Part shown: positions 11,760-22,009 of the stretch, piece by piece
Position numbering within the stretch: the first letter of the stretch is position 1
Layout of the letters: every line of letters starts with the position of its first letter
Source of the DNA: Epiperipatus broadwayi
Taxonomy: Eukaryota > Onychophora > Udeonychophora > Euonychophora > Peripatidae
DNA: 64,000 nucleotides
Direction of reading: 5' to 3'
Assembly: GCA_028023455.1 (NCBI GenBank)
Contig: JAQFVV010006272.1
Location: forward strand, 3,761,127 to 3,825,126
Made by a program: the position numbers and the translations under genes
The notes under the pieces: model-generated
Database searches by the model: none
What the model saw: only the letters and a program-made list of their open reading frames with translations
What the model was told of the DNA's origin: nothing

Positions 11760-11891
11760 TGTTTTTTTTTGCTTGCAGTTTTTCGGTAAATTGTCATAAT
11801 GATAAAAATTTGGGACCTTCCTGTCACAGAACATGAAGCAAATGGATATCCAAAGATATGGGATCCTGCCTTTCTAAAAAGTGTGTATTAA
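11760..11891 (+). pseudogene. Possible transposase N-terminal exon fragment
   Basis: A T-rich tract and GCTTGCAG (about 11761-11778) look like a 3' splice site. They are followed by ATG at 11799 and a 31-codon frame reading MIKIWDLPVTEHEANGY and so on, ending TAA at 11891. A neighbouring frame reads QRYGILP. Together these recall the 'lP.tE.eAi.flqe.GiLp...C' start of ISXO2-like DDE transposases found in invertebrates, with a one-base frameshift. The match is short and by eye, so a chance frame is quite possible. The surrounding 11.6-12.5 kb block interrupts a minus-strand LINE. Confidence 0.3.
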
Positions 11892-12211
11892 TAGTCACAA
11901 TATGATTGCATGTTGCTGATCTGAATAAACTGTAAATATTGTATTTATATATTTTTTTAGGTTTTGTTAATAAGTTAATCCAAAAAGAAAAGAAACGGTA
12001 AATACTGTAATTATTTTTTCTCTATTAGTAATAAAAAATAAAATGTAATTGTTAAATTTGGGGGTCCCAGAACTGTAGATTCATCAAAAAATTGGTCTGC
12101 CATCTTGGTTTAGCTGAAAACTCACAATTACTATTATTTTCAAAGAGAAGAGTAATAATAGTCAAAATAAGAGTCAGAGATCACATGATCCTATTCTCTT
12201 AAGCTTGTAAG

Positions 12212-12423
12212 TTATAAACAATGAGGATTGCCAATTCCTCAACAAGCTTGTGATAAATGCTTAGCCAGAGGCAACCTATCCTGGCACCTCTCTGAGGAGT
12301 GCCAAAGCATGAAACCATGCTCAGGGGTTGGGGGGGTTCCTGATAAAGATATTTTAAATGCTGGCTCTGGCAAGCATTTATCACAAAGTTTGTTGAGGAA
12401 TTGGCAATTCTCATTGTTTATAA
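12212..12423. mobile_element. Foldback (MITE-like) element with structured interior
   Basis: Arms 12212-12270 and 12365-12423 are inverted repeats of about 59 bp, both starting TTATAAACAATGAG and containing ATTGCCAATTCCTCAACAA and GATAAATGCTT. Only a handful of substitutions and indels separate them. The 94-bp interior is itself folded: TGGCAC (12282) pairs with GTGCCA (12299), and GCATG (12307) with CATGC (12316). It is also G+C-rich compared with its surroundings, including a run of seven G. The overall shape is a cruciform with a branched head. It codes for nothing. Confidence 0.8.
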
Positions 12424-12763
12424 GAGTAGTACTAGACAAATTTCTTTTTTTATATATTGCTCTTTATTAATAGCACTTTTTTCTTTGTATTTATTTTTAA
12501 GCAAAACATTCTTACAAGAAGGCTGAACAGTTTTTTTTTTTAATTATAGATTCATTGTCTTTCTTATGTTAATTATGAATTATCTTTTTGACTACTTTTT
12601 TTTTTCCTTTAGATAAAATACAATCATCAATTCCCAAAGACACTTGATCATAATAAAGTGTGAAAACAGCATTCTTAATTTTTGTTTTATTCAAATATTG
12701 CAAAATAAATGATCTCATAAATTTATTTTCTGTTTTTATTTGTAATAAAGTTATTAATGTCAT

Positions 12764-13108
12764 TTAGTTTGCTTTGTATTTAGTTATAATTATAAATTTC
12801 CTACAACTTCCCTGATCTAAATAATAAAAATTATTTAATGACTTAGAAAGTTGTTCTGAATCATTAGACAAATTTTTTAAATCTTGTTGTACCAAAAAAT
12901 CACTATAAGAGCAATTTAAGCATTTGTAATAATTTTTACCATTTTCAACTAACAATTGTAAATCAACTTTTTTTAAGTTAACACATTTAAGATGAAATTT
13001 ATTATTACAAATATTATTACATTTAATATACTGTTGGTTTATATGAAAAACATATTTATATATTCCACATATTTCCTTAAATTGGCTTTTTGTCTTCTTT
13101 GTTTTCAC
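12764..13108 (-). pseudogene. LINE ORF1 fragment with PHD-like zinc finger (114 aa)
   Basis: The 114-residue frame contains CNNICNNKFHLKCVNLKK and later YYKCLNC, that is, the Cys/His spacing C-x2-C ... H-x2-C ... C-x2-C of a PHD-type finger at about residues 14-67. An ORF1 with this finger accompanies several CR1/L2-like LINEs and probably binds nucleic acid or chromatin; that role is inferred from the family. The first Cys pair is partly lost (CGIYKYV, where C-x2-C is expected). The C-terminal part is low in complexity and probably coiled. It sits upstream of the endonuclease of the same element. Confidence 0.65.
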
Positions 13109-13109
13109 T

Positions 13110-13405
13110 GCTGTTAAATGGAGATATTTTAGAATTAAAAGATGCGATTACCTAATCCGGTTACTTCACACTGAGAATCAGTGCAATACTTTTTTAAGCA
13201 TGTAGTGGGACTTTTTTCATTTCAAAGTTCACACCAAATCTTTTTTTGCCTTCTAAATAGCAACTTGTCATAATGAGTATTTATTGTTCCTCTTATGACC
13301 TACTGTAGCAACCTCCATTAAAATAGTAAATAATAAATATTTTGCTCTATAGTAATTCAAGAAGTAGCACACTCAAAAAGTACATCAGCAGATAGATAAA
13401 AACTT
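13110..13405. other. Spacer, possibly LINE 5' region
   Basis: This lies directly upstream of the ORF1 of the minus-strand LINE, so it may contain that element's 5' untranslated region. No coding or structural signal was identified. Confidence 0.35.
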
Positions 13406-13409
13406 CCTG

Positions 13410-13740
13410 TCTCATGAGTAGGTACTGTGACACTTCTTGTTGTAGTATGATAGCTTGCCACATGCCAATGTTTGGTTACATTAGTTTCCAGTTCTGAACA
13501 TGGACTTGCCTCACTGTGTCAACAATTTAGATTCAATAGTTTTTGTCTGGAGAATGTGTATACTGTCTTTCAGATTTGACAATAGTTTTCTGGTCCTACC
13601 TTCAAAAAGTCTAACTATTTATTGCCAGATTTACATCCTTAATGGAAATGTTCAGTGACCATTATCACTTATTGGCTTGTTCATACCATTGACTATGCAC
13701 TGTCTAATTGCAAATGCATAGGTTCATGAATGCTTAATCT
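13410..13740 (+). repeat. Copy A of a ~350-bp dispersed repeat
   Basis: Shares a long collinear series of segments with 14530-14905: a GAGTAGGTA start, CTATGATAGCTTGCC-like, CATGTTAGTGTTTGGTT-like, TTGACAATAGTT, TTATTGCCAGAT and a closing CTAATTGCAAATGCATAG-like block. Identity is roughly 65-70%, with indels. No terminal inverted repeats and no clear coding frame were found. Confidence 0.6.
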
Positions 13741-13744
13741 GATC

Positions 13745-14525
13745 TAGATAAAGAAAAAATCTGGACTAGTCTATTATTTGAATGTAATGTGAGATATAAC
13801 ATTCACTTTCCCTGGCTAAATTTAGCCACAAATAAGGTAATCATGATGGTGGGTTGGTAGGCATTTTCCTAATTTTTGTAGTTTTGTCTGGCTTGGTGAT
13901 CTTCTTGGCAGGTCCACTGTCCTATTTCAGAGATCTTGAAACTGTGGGTTCATTGCATCTGGCTAGTGACCCATCACTATTGCCTTGCAATTCATTGTTC
14001 ATCTGATGAAACTTTGCTGATGGTTGGTGACATGTAATTTACCTTTTATTTGATGAGCTCTTGCTTTCATAACTGTCAAATCTAACAGCCCATTGGAGAA
14101 AATGTCTGCATTTATTAATAAGATTAATAATTCTCATTTGATTTTAAATTTTTTTATGGACATGCCAATAATGTTTGTGGTCATTTTTTTTTTAATAATG
14201 ACAAAATCTAATGACTCATGAGGGCAAGATTTTATCATTTTAAACTTTTTTTTCAGCCATGGGGGAAGAAAAATTTTATTTTGTCGACTGCACCAAATAT
14301 GTTGTGTTTAGTCTGGATTATATGTAACACAAGCATGCATAAATACATTTATAATATATTTGTTACCAAAATAAAAACAAATAAATATACACTCATATTT
14401 ACAATGGCTATACTCCATCTGCTACAGATGGTGAAATTTAGCTCCTAATTATAGTGTGAACTATGGAAGAAGGGCCTGCATATGCCCTTATAGATTTCCC
14501 TGCCACATCCAGCTGTATTTTGGTA
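13745..14525. other. Spacer between the two direct repeats
   Basis: It contains a moderately complex stretch (13850-14110) of less extreme composition. On the minus strand a short frame there reads QWAVRFDSYESK, faintly like the end of a Ty3-type RNase H ('rWal.l..Ydf.i.y'). Nothing further supports an LTR element, so this is recorded only as a possibility. Confidence 0.25.
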
Positions 14526-14529
14526 GTCT

Positions 14530-14905
14530 GCCCTATGAGTAGGTATAGAGACACTTTTAGCTATACTATGATAGCTTGCCTCATGTTAGTGTTTGGTTCT
14601 AGCAGCTTCCAATCCTAAACATGAACTTTCCTCAATATGTCAACCATTTAGCTTTTATAGTTTTTGTGTGGAGTACATGTATACTATCTTTCGGGTTTGA
14701 CAATAGTTCTCCAGAGAATATGTATATATAGTATTACAGGTTTGACAGCAGATCTATGATCCAACCTCCAAAAAGAATATTTATTGCCAGATCACATTTT
14801 AATAAAAACTTTCCAATTCAGTGAGCATCATCACCTATTGGCTAGTTCTTGCCATTGATAATGCATTATCTAATTGTAAACACATAGATAATGAATCTGA
14901 AGGTA
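14530..14905 (+). repeat. Copy B of the ~350-bp dispersed repeat
   Basis: Same orientation as copy A, 1.12 kb downstream. It is longer because a partial duplication around 14690-14750 repeats the TTTGACA-like segment (GGGTTTGACAATAG then GGTTTGACAGCAG). The paired same-orientation arrangement resembles LTRs, but the ends do not show TG...CA with matching flanks. Confidence 0.55.
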
Positions 14906-15039
14906 AGGTGAGATGACAATAACACTATCACATGATATTCAAGTTGAACATTTCTTTGTTAGAAGGCATATTTATCAAGGAAAAAAATAATTTGTTGATA
15001 TTGCCATTAATAAACTGTAATTTTTTTATGAAGCATTTT

Positions 15040-15627
15040 ATGCAAAGGAAGTAATTTCTTTCATCCATAAGCCAGGTACATTTTCCAACAAGTCAAAACA
15101 AACAATTTTTTAAAAAAACTATTACACAAATGCTGGCCTTTCCATAGGGCAGGTACATTTCTGGATTCTAAAAAAATATGGTATTTTACAAAAAAAAACA
15201 TATGCAATAAACATTTTGAAGGAAAAAAACACTCAGAAAAAAATCAGTACATGTGCTTTTAACTACAGTACAAAACTGAATAGGTATATTATTTAAATCA
15301 TGAAGAAAATGTTATTACAGTACATAAATTCATGTTTTACATTATAGTTAAAGTCCCATAATTCAATATTGCAAGGTTCATGGCTCCACAATAATATCAT
15401 GTATGAATGAAATTTGTTAAAGCAACCAATTAAAAAAAAACTTACAAAAACCAGTGTACTTTCCATAGGCCAGGTTAAATTTGTTTTTATAAATAAATAA
15501 CTATACCTAATTATATATATATATATTGTAACGATCCGGAGAAAACGCTTATGATCTCCCTCTGGGGCGCCCCTAGTTTCCAAAAATTTTTATAAGGGGG
15601 GAAAAAAAAAATTTTTTTTTATATATA

Positions 15628-15685
<58 letters not shown>

Positions 15686-16102
15686 ACTTATCTAATATAA
15701 CAGGTATATTTAAAAATATTAATTTAGCTTTATTAATTCTATAAATAGTTTTACTTTTATTTTTATTGAATAAAATAAAATTAAACAAAAAAACACATTA
15801 TGTACTGTACACAAATTTATTGACAATTTGCATTAAGTCGCTTCAGCAGTTTGGTGTTTTATATACTCTAGTGTTTGAAGCTCAAGCATTATTAAATTAT
15901 TATTCATAATAAGAGTCTTATATATTTCTATATAATACAAATAAAATTCTCACATTTATTTATATAATGTTAAAATCTTTTGTTTAATTTACATTGAATC
16001 TTTAAAAAAAATTGTTAAAGCAACCAATTAAAAAAAACTATAAAAACAACTCCACATTTCATGCATGATGACACACTTTTTATTGGCTAGGTACATACAT
16101 TA

Positions 16103-16110
<8 letters not shown>
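15040..16110. repeat. Degenerate interspersed minirepeats around a (TA)n
   Basis: A short motif close to CTTTCCATAGGCCAGGTACAT recurs at about 15062, 15136, 15453 and 16085. GTTAAAGCAACCAATTAAAA recurs at about 15417 and 16015. Spacing is irregular, so this looks like an old decayed tandem array or several fragments of one element. A (TA)n tract fills about 15617-15682. Confidence 0.5.
15527..15601. other. G+C-rich island between A+T tracts
   Basis: A block of about 75 bp beginning GTAACGATCCGGAGAAAACG and including CTCTGGGGCGCCCCTAG, ending in a G run, sits directly between (TA)n on the left and A/T homopolymers and (TA)n on the right. It contains CpGs, which are rare elsewhere. It could be a short transposon end, a captured filler at a repaired break, or an assembly join. 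Confidence 0.6.
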
Positions 16111-16179
<69 letters not shown>

Positions 16180-16180
16180 A
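16104..16180. repeat. (AAT)n(GAT)n microsatellite
   Basis: About 15 AAT units pass into about 10 GAT units. The array borders the 5' end of the LINE fragment that follows. Long frames read through it in other phases are homopolymer translations, not genes. Confidence 0.95.
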
Positions 16181-16379
16181 GTAATAATATAACCAACAAT
16201 AACAAGGCAGTTTTGAGCTTGGTTTGAGACCAGAAAAGTTTGCTAGTTGTGGTCCAGATAGCCATTGATGTGGCATTTGACTCTATGTCAGTTGAGGTAC
16301 TAATCAGTATGTTGGCTGTAGTCATAAACCCTTGCATTCTTTCTATATGCTGACTAACTCACTGCCCAATTGTGAAATA

Positions 16380-18310
16380 CATACACTCAGTAGCAAACAC
16401 TGCATCCACTTCTTTCCCACAGAATCTTCCTCCCAAGATTCTCTTTTCAGTTCCTTTCAGTTTATTTTCTATATTAACCCTCTACTTGTGAGAATCCAGA
16501 AATCATTCACTGGCATCCAAATTCTAAACACATCTCTGTAGATAACCTACATTGCCTATATGGATGGTATAACTGTTTTTCTTTTATCTGAAAAATATCT
16601 ACCAACTTTACACAGAATACTACAAGATTTTGTAGCTAAAAATGAACTCAATGTGAATCTAAAAAAGACTACTGCATGGTCTCTTTACAATATCAAACCA
16701 TGCACAGGCATATAAATTTAAATGCAATAATATGTAAAATCTAGGGCAAGTTTAATCAAGAAATAGAATGAGTCACTACTTCACTCTCAAAAACCTATCT
16801 TTCCATATATTCCCAAGATACAATTATTTAACCAGATAATTATCATTAAAATCACTTATTACTCCTCCATAATCTACCATCCCATAATTATTTTTTCCAA
16901 AGAGTTTACAGTCAAAATGTCTTTTTTATATAACAAGTTTTTGTAGTGGAGGAAGACAGTGTCCATATCTAAAAAACAGGTTAGCCCACCAACAATGCAC
17001 AATAGACTAGGCCTTTACATCATTCATATCTTTCATATGCAGAAGACTATAAACTTAATAATAGCCACACTAAAGAACTTTTCAATGTTACAATGCTTGT
17101 TTCAAATAATGCTGACAGATAGACCACCCTCCTTGCAGATATCTCTTCAAGCTATGTACATATATTTATAGTCAAATCTATTCATTGATCCATCCAAATC
17201 TGTACTACAATATCAGCCCTCCAATGATAGTAATCAATAATCAACCATTATACTGCAAGATCAAAAATGGTCTTTAGAGGTAAAGTATTTCAACTTCCTA
17301 CAAAGATTAAACCTCTATGCTTGGCTCACTTCATATTTTTAAGATACCTGTGGTTATCCCTACATCACAGAGCAGAGGAAACATAACAACACCTATTCTA
17401 TCACTGCTCAGTCATAGAAGAATCCATTATAACATGATCAGAGCTCACAGACAACCTAACACCACTCTCAAGACCATCACAACTGCATATTGCAAATACT
17501 CTATCCCATCAATCTGCACAGCTACATTTATCTTTTATCCACGTGGGTCCATTCATTGTATATTCACTTTATGAAACAATATATTATGCCACTCATCAAC
17601 ATTTAATAACAATCTAGTGCAAATAAAAGCTAGGGATAACAAAATTACACATTCTTACCTCTTCATGGCTCTTAGTCACTTGTAACACAGCAATTCAATC
17701 TCTAACCAGCACCAAGCTCCTACCACTCTACACCAACAAGGTCTTTCTCAAAAGTTGTGTCATTATCCAACAACTGGAATACATATTTTTATCTGAGCTC
17801 ATCTGACAGCAAACTATTGAATTCAAGACTGAAGTCTTAGGCACTGAAAAGCAAACTAAAATCAACAACACAACACCTATGTGACTGATTGCCATCTAAC
17901 ATTGCTAACATAAAGCTTTTGTAACCTCATATTACATAAATTAATATCCACAACCATCTACCAAATAAAATGAATGCTAGACTTTACTTAAAAAAATGAA
18001 AAACCATGCAACAATTATATATGTACCTGCACTCCTATCCCCTCAGTTTAATCAAAGATATTGTACAAAACATATCCAACTGCAAATCAGCAAATAAATA
18101 CTGAAACCTCCATTCATGCCCCACTATATTTAATTATGTAAAAGTTCATCAAACAATTCATTTCACTGCTCCCCAACTATCCCCCTCTCATTTCTACTAT
18201 GTATATACACTCAACTTTTAACCAACACTCTCCTATGACTTTAAATGTAACCTTTTTTAAGTCGTTAATAGCGATCCTTTTTTTGAAACTTAATAAAAGT
18301 AGTAGTAATA
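16380..18310 (+). mobile_element. LINE remnant, family shared with 23.8-25.6 kb
   Basis: Reverse transcriptase to 3' end. INPLLVRIQKSFTGIQILN (about 16476-16535) matches 'yInPLl.ri' before motif C. IAYMDGITVFLLSEKYLPTL (about 16552-16612) is the YADD-type catalytic segment with the second Asp changed to Gly. It is followed by LNVNLKKTTAWSL. At about 16959-17030, VSISKKQVSPPTMHNRLGLY matches the 'IsktvL..P...GGLGL' thumb/C-terminal segment known from L1-like and related LINEs. The 3' end near 18290 has AATAAAAG followed by TAG/TAATAAT repeats, a typical microsatellite tail. Many stops are present. The copy at 23.8-24.9 kb (-) has the homologous thumb segment. Confidence 0.75.
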
Positions 18311-18383
18311 ATATTAATGATGTTAACTATTTATATTTCTTTATAGAATGTAATTATATGCACCTATAGAGAAGCTTATTATA

Positions 18384-18900
18384 TCTAGAAATTAAATATG
18401 GCTTAGCACTTTCAAGAATTTAGTGTTCTCATATTCATAGCAAGATGAAATAGAATAATAATGGCAAGATGAGTGTAATTGTGTATATTTAAAGAGATTA
18501 AATATAATTAGAGCATCCATTTTTTGGAGAGAATGGAAGTTATGTCTCTCTATTATTGATAGCATTTATATTATTGACAATACAGCAAGTCTCCCTTATT
18601 TTTCTCTATGGGTCATTTCTCTTTATATATTGAATTATTGCATAGATTCAAAGAGAAAAATAAGTTAAGCTTGTGATATAGTTAATAATATGAATGCTTT
18701 CATTCATAGAGACTCATCCTTCCCTCTCTCCAAAAAATGAACACTCTAATTTAAATATTTAATTTTGAATTTAAATAAATTTTAATATCTTTAAATATAT
18801 ACAATTACACTCATCTCTCCATTAGTATTCTATTTCATCTTGCTATGAATATGAGAATGACATAAATTCTTGAGCATGCTAAGCCATATTTAATTTATAG
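18384..18900. mobile_element. ~515-bp foldback element (long inverted repeats)
   Basis: The left end AAATTAAATATGGCTTAGCA (18391 region) is mirrored at the right end (TGCTAAGCCATATTTAATTT, 18877-18896). Arms of roughly 170-200 bp follow, sharing CATATTCATAGCAAGATGAA and its complement, ATTTTTTGGAGAGA, and AGATGAGTGTAATTG. A second inner inverted pair, CTTATTTTTCTCT (18595) and AGAGAAAAATAAG (18652), closes the centre. Arm identity is about 80%. There is no coding capacity. It fits a MITE or foldback transposon, but the superfamily is not identifiable and no target-site duplication could be fixed. Confidence 0.8.
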
Positions 18901-18944
18901 AAATAACAAGCTTCACTATAATTGCATGTAAACACACTTATTAA

Positions 18945-19235
<291 letters not shown>

Positions 19236-19568
19236 AACAGTTGAATGATTGAAAAATTTAAATAAAGTTAATTTTTTCTAAAGACATTCAATATTTAATA
19301 TTAGATTATTGAAATGATTTAATATATAAGTACAACTAAAATACCACCATCACAAATCTTCAGGAAAACAATAATAACAGTTCATTTCTATGAATTGAGT
19401 GATGTTTTCTTATCTCTTTCAGAAATATTAAATTATAATAATATGCTTACTTTTTTATTCTCCTATGCTTCACCAGACCATTCATTGAAAGTTATTCTAG
19501 TCATAATCAAACTGCTGACTAAAGCAAATTGTGTTTGAAGATAGCATGCAATCTAAGCTTCTATTAAC

Positions 19569-19860
19569 AATAATAAAGTATATATATAACGAATTATTAT
19601 ATATATGTTAAAGAGAAACACTGCATAACGCTAGCTGCAAAATTCCAGCTTTTCTTTATTTAGAAGGGGGTGTGTGGTTGAAATAATACAGCTGTGGGGC
19701 ATTTAAATATATAATAATAAAGTATATATATAATGAATTATTATATATATATATATGTCAAAGAGAAACAATGCATAACACTAGGTGCAAATTTTCAGCT
19801 TTTCTTTATTTAAAAGGTGGAGTGTGGTTGAAATAATACAACTGTTGGCATTTAATTTAT
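19569..19860 (+). repeat. Two-copy tandem duplication (~143 bp)
   Basis: The unit starting AATAATAAAGTATATATATA at 19569 restarts at 19712. Both copies contain GAATTATTATATATATG, AAAGAGAAACA, TTTTCAGCTTTTCTTTATTT-like and GTGTGGTTGAAATAATACA blocks. Identity is about 88%, with an expanded TA tract in copy two. Confidence 0.9.
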
Positions 19861-19970
19861 TAAAATGACTTTTTTCTTCAATAAACCCCAGAAAAATAGC
19901 TATATAGGTTAATGAGGAAAAGTTGTTTAGCCTCAGAAGAATTGTTAATCAGCAATAATTGATAGTTTTC

Positions 19971-20012
19971 TGGCAATTATCTCTGTTTACATGGCAATTA
20001 TCTCTGTTTACA
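19971..20012 (+). repeat. Perfect 21-bp tandem duplication
   Basis: TGGCAATTATCTCTGTTTACA occurs twice back to back (19971-19991, 19992-20012) without a mismatch. The perfect match implies a recent slippage or repair event. Confidence 0.95.
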
Positions 20013-20934
20013 TGGATATAATCTCATTATGTCTAATCTTTGTTATAATAAAAATCCATGAATATATTTAATTCAACATATATATAACACCATTAGCAAA
20101 TCAAAGTTATTAAAATCATAAGCTTGAAAAATTGATAGGTTCATTTAAGGGTCCTTTCTATTTTTTAATTCTGCTTAAATTAAAAGAGCTGTCATTTATT
20201 CATAGCTGACAGAACTGAAGTTTCCTCTGTTTGAATTCATAGATATAATCAATTATTTTAAATGGAACCTCTAGATCATTTAATGAGTGAAGGTTATTTA
20301 TGAAATATATATATATAACGAGAAAGGATGGTCTGAGTTTTAATTTTAATCACACATCTCAATAATGAATGATTATGTTTTATTTATGAAGTAGTTCAAA
20401 AGCTGGAAGAAATTTTACTGAAGTTATAAGTAATGGCAAACATCATTTACCATAACTCCGCCTGTCTTCTGTCTGAGAACAATATAGATATTAAAATGAT
20501 TAAATAAATTTTAAATTTATTATTTTATTAATTTTGATATAAAATACTTTTTTTTCATTATTATTTAAAATTTAATATACAATCTTTTATAACTTTCTTG
20601 AGCAAATTCCGATAAAATATTTCGATTTCGTCTATAAGATAAGTCAATGTTTTAAAACTTTATTGCCTTTTTAATTTTTATAAATTTAATAAATGACATT
20701 TTTAATGGTGCAATGAGCATCAGCTAACGACATAAATCGGCCATGGTGGACGATTGAATGCACTAAATATCTCATCTAAATCATTCTCAAAAGTTTGCAA
20801 TAAAAAAAAAAAACTGTATTTTTACTTTTGATTAGGTCACTAAATTAAAATTTTATTAGTGATCTAAAATATGCTTATTGTTGTTATGGAGATAATTATT
20901 ATTAATTTTTCTGTTTATTACATTATATAGTTTG

Positions 20935-21050
20935 CTGTAGTGTCAACCTCCAAAGGGCAAAATCCATGGATTGCACCCCAAGTTTGTCAACTTCACTGCT
21001 TAAAGTTTTATAACCCCCAAGCAATAAGTCAATTGATTATTTATTATTAA
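20935..21050 (+). repeat. Short dispersed repeat, copy 1
   Basis: It contains AAATCCATGGATTGCA, then CTTAAAGTTTTATAACCCCC and AGCAATAAGTCAATTGATT. The same ordered landmarks appear near 39945-40045 and 40945-41020. This is probably part of a SINE family, immediately upstream of the tRNA-like SINE at 21105. Confidence 0.5.
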
Positions 21051-21104
21051 TAAATGTAAATTAAACAAAAAAATGGTTCCTTAATTTGAACATAATGCCT
21101 TTAT

Positions 21105-21304
21105 TAAAAATTATAATGAGTTTCTTGGTATAATGATTAATACATATGCTTGCCATACTCAAGATCTGAAGTTTGAGCCCAAATTGAATTCTCTTTTTAT
21201 ATCATATACAGACTAACCATGCTATAATGACTGTTAGACCAAAAGGCTCTAAGTAATAATAACTGATTGAGTGTCAATACGCTGATTGCAAAATAAAAAT
21301 TACA
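21105..21304 (+). mobile_element. tRNA-derived SINE
   Basis: A tRNA-like head begins at about 21118: GAGTTTC pairs with GAATTC at about 21186-21191, box A is TTGGTATAATGATT (about 21124-21137) and box B is AGTTTGAGCCC (about 21170-21180). Anticodon assignment is ambiguous. A body of about 100 bp without coding follows, ending in A-rich sequence. Candidate target duplications TAAAAATTATA (21105-21115) and TAAAAATTACA (21294-21304) differ at one base, though such A+T strings are weak evidence. Confidence 0.65.
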
Positions 21305-22009
21305 TTACAAAACATTTTTACCATTGATAGACCAAGTGCCTTACTACTTTGAATCGGATCAAGTGCTACTTTTAACATACTCAAATATAGAATATAAAAC
21401 TGAATAATGTTAGAGGGATGTTAAGTAATAACTAAATACCATGATAATGAAAGTTATCAGATTAACTAATGCTGTACTATAGACTGAGAATTTAATATAT
21501 ATATATATATATACATACAATCAAAATGCATTCTGCCAATTTATGGTTATAATGTTATTTTGAATACTAAATAGTACAAATTTGTGTTGTTCACAAATTT
21601 ATTAAAATCTTTTTTTAAAAAAAAAAATACTACTTTGTCCTTTCTTAAGGCGCATTTAGTCAAAAAGGAAAAATAATGACGGACGTAAATGGTCATTTTT
21701 TGTAATGTGAATTAACTTAAAGCTTAACTGATCATAATCATTCATTTAATTAAATTGAGATTTTTATAAACTTCTAGAATTGTAATCTAGAACCTAATTA
21801 TATTTAGAGCTAAATCAAAACTGTGGTTAGTTGCTATGTTTAACAGTTAAATTAAAAAATATTAGGACAATTTATACTAATCATTGTATCTTTTGCAATT
21901 CAATTAGTATTGCGAAATAAAAAGAGAATTGATTATATTCTTTTGAAATCAATAATTAAATTAAGAGAGGATGGTTGAAATAGATTGTATGTATCTTCTT
22001 CTTATTATT

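Larger units (their letters stand above)
9795..13110 (-). mobile_element. CR1/Jockey-like LINE with ORF1 finger and endonuclease, with nested insertions
   Basis: Element read on the minus strand. ORF1 starts near 13108 with a PHD-type zinc finger. An ORF1-like segment near 11150-11060 (MNLWTENAVILPFFRKLSK) comes before ORF2. ORF2 opens near 10990 with LNCYYQNVNGLRTKI, the classic start of the LINE apurinic-type endonuclease ('YYQNVrGLRtK'). The domain continues near 10410-10380 with DIVLTGDINAPD, matching 'iilgGDFNaPd', and ends about 9.8 kb. The reverse transcriptase is missing, so the copy is 3'-truncated or deleted. A Penelope-end fragment (about 10647-10847) and a block at about 11.6-12.5 kb interrupt it. 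It is a decayed copy with many stops. Confidence 0.75.

Noticed and set aside
12199-12470. Three overlapping frames of 66-80 codons on both strands
   Set aside because: They lie within the foldback element; the two minus-strand frames and the plus-strand frame are consequences of its palindromic arms.
16080-16337. 85-codon minus-strand frame with Ser and Leu runs
   Set aside because: The runs come from the (AAT)n(GAT)n array and the remaining part shows no motif.
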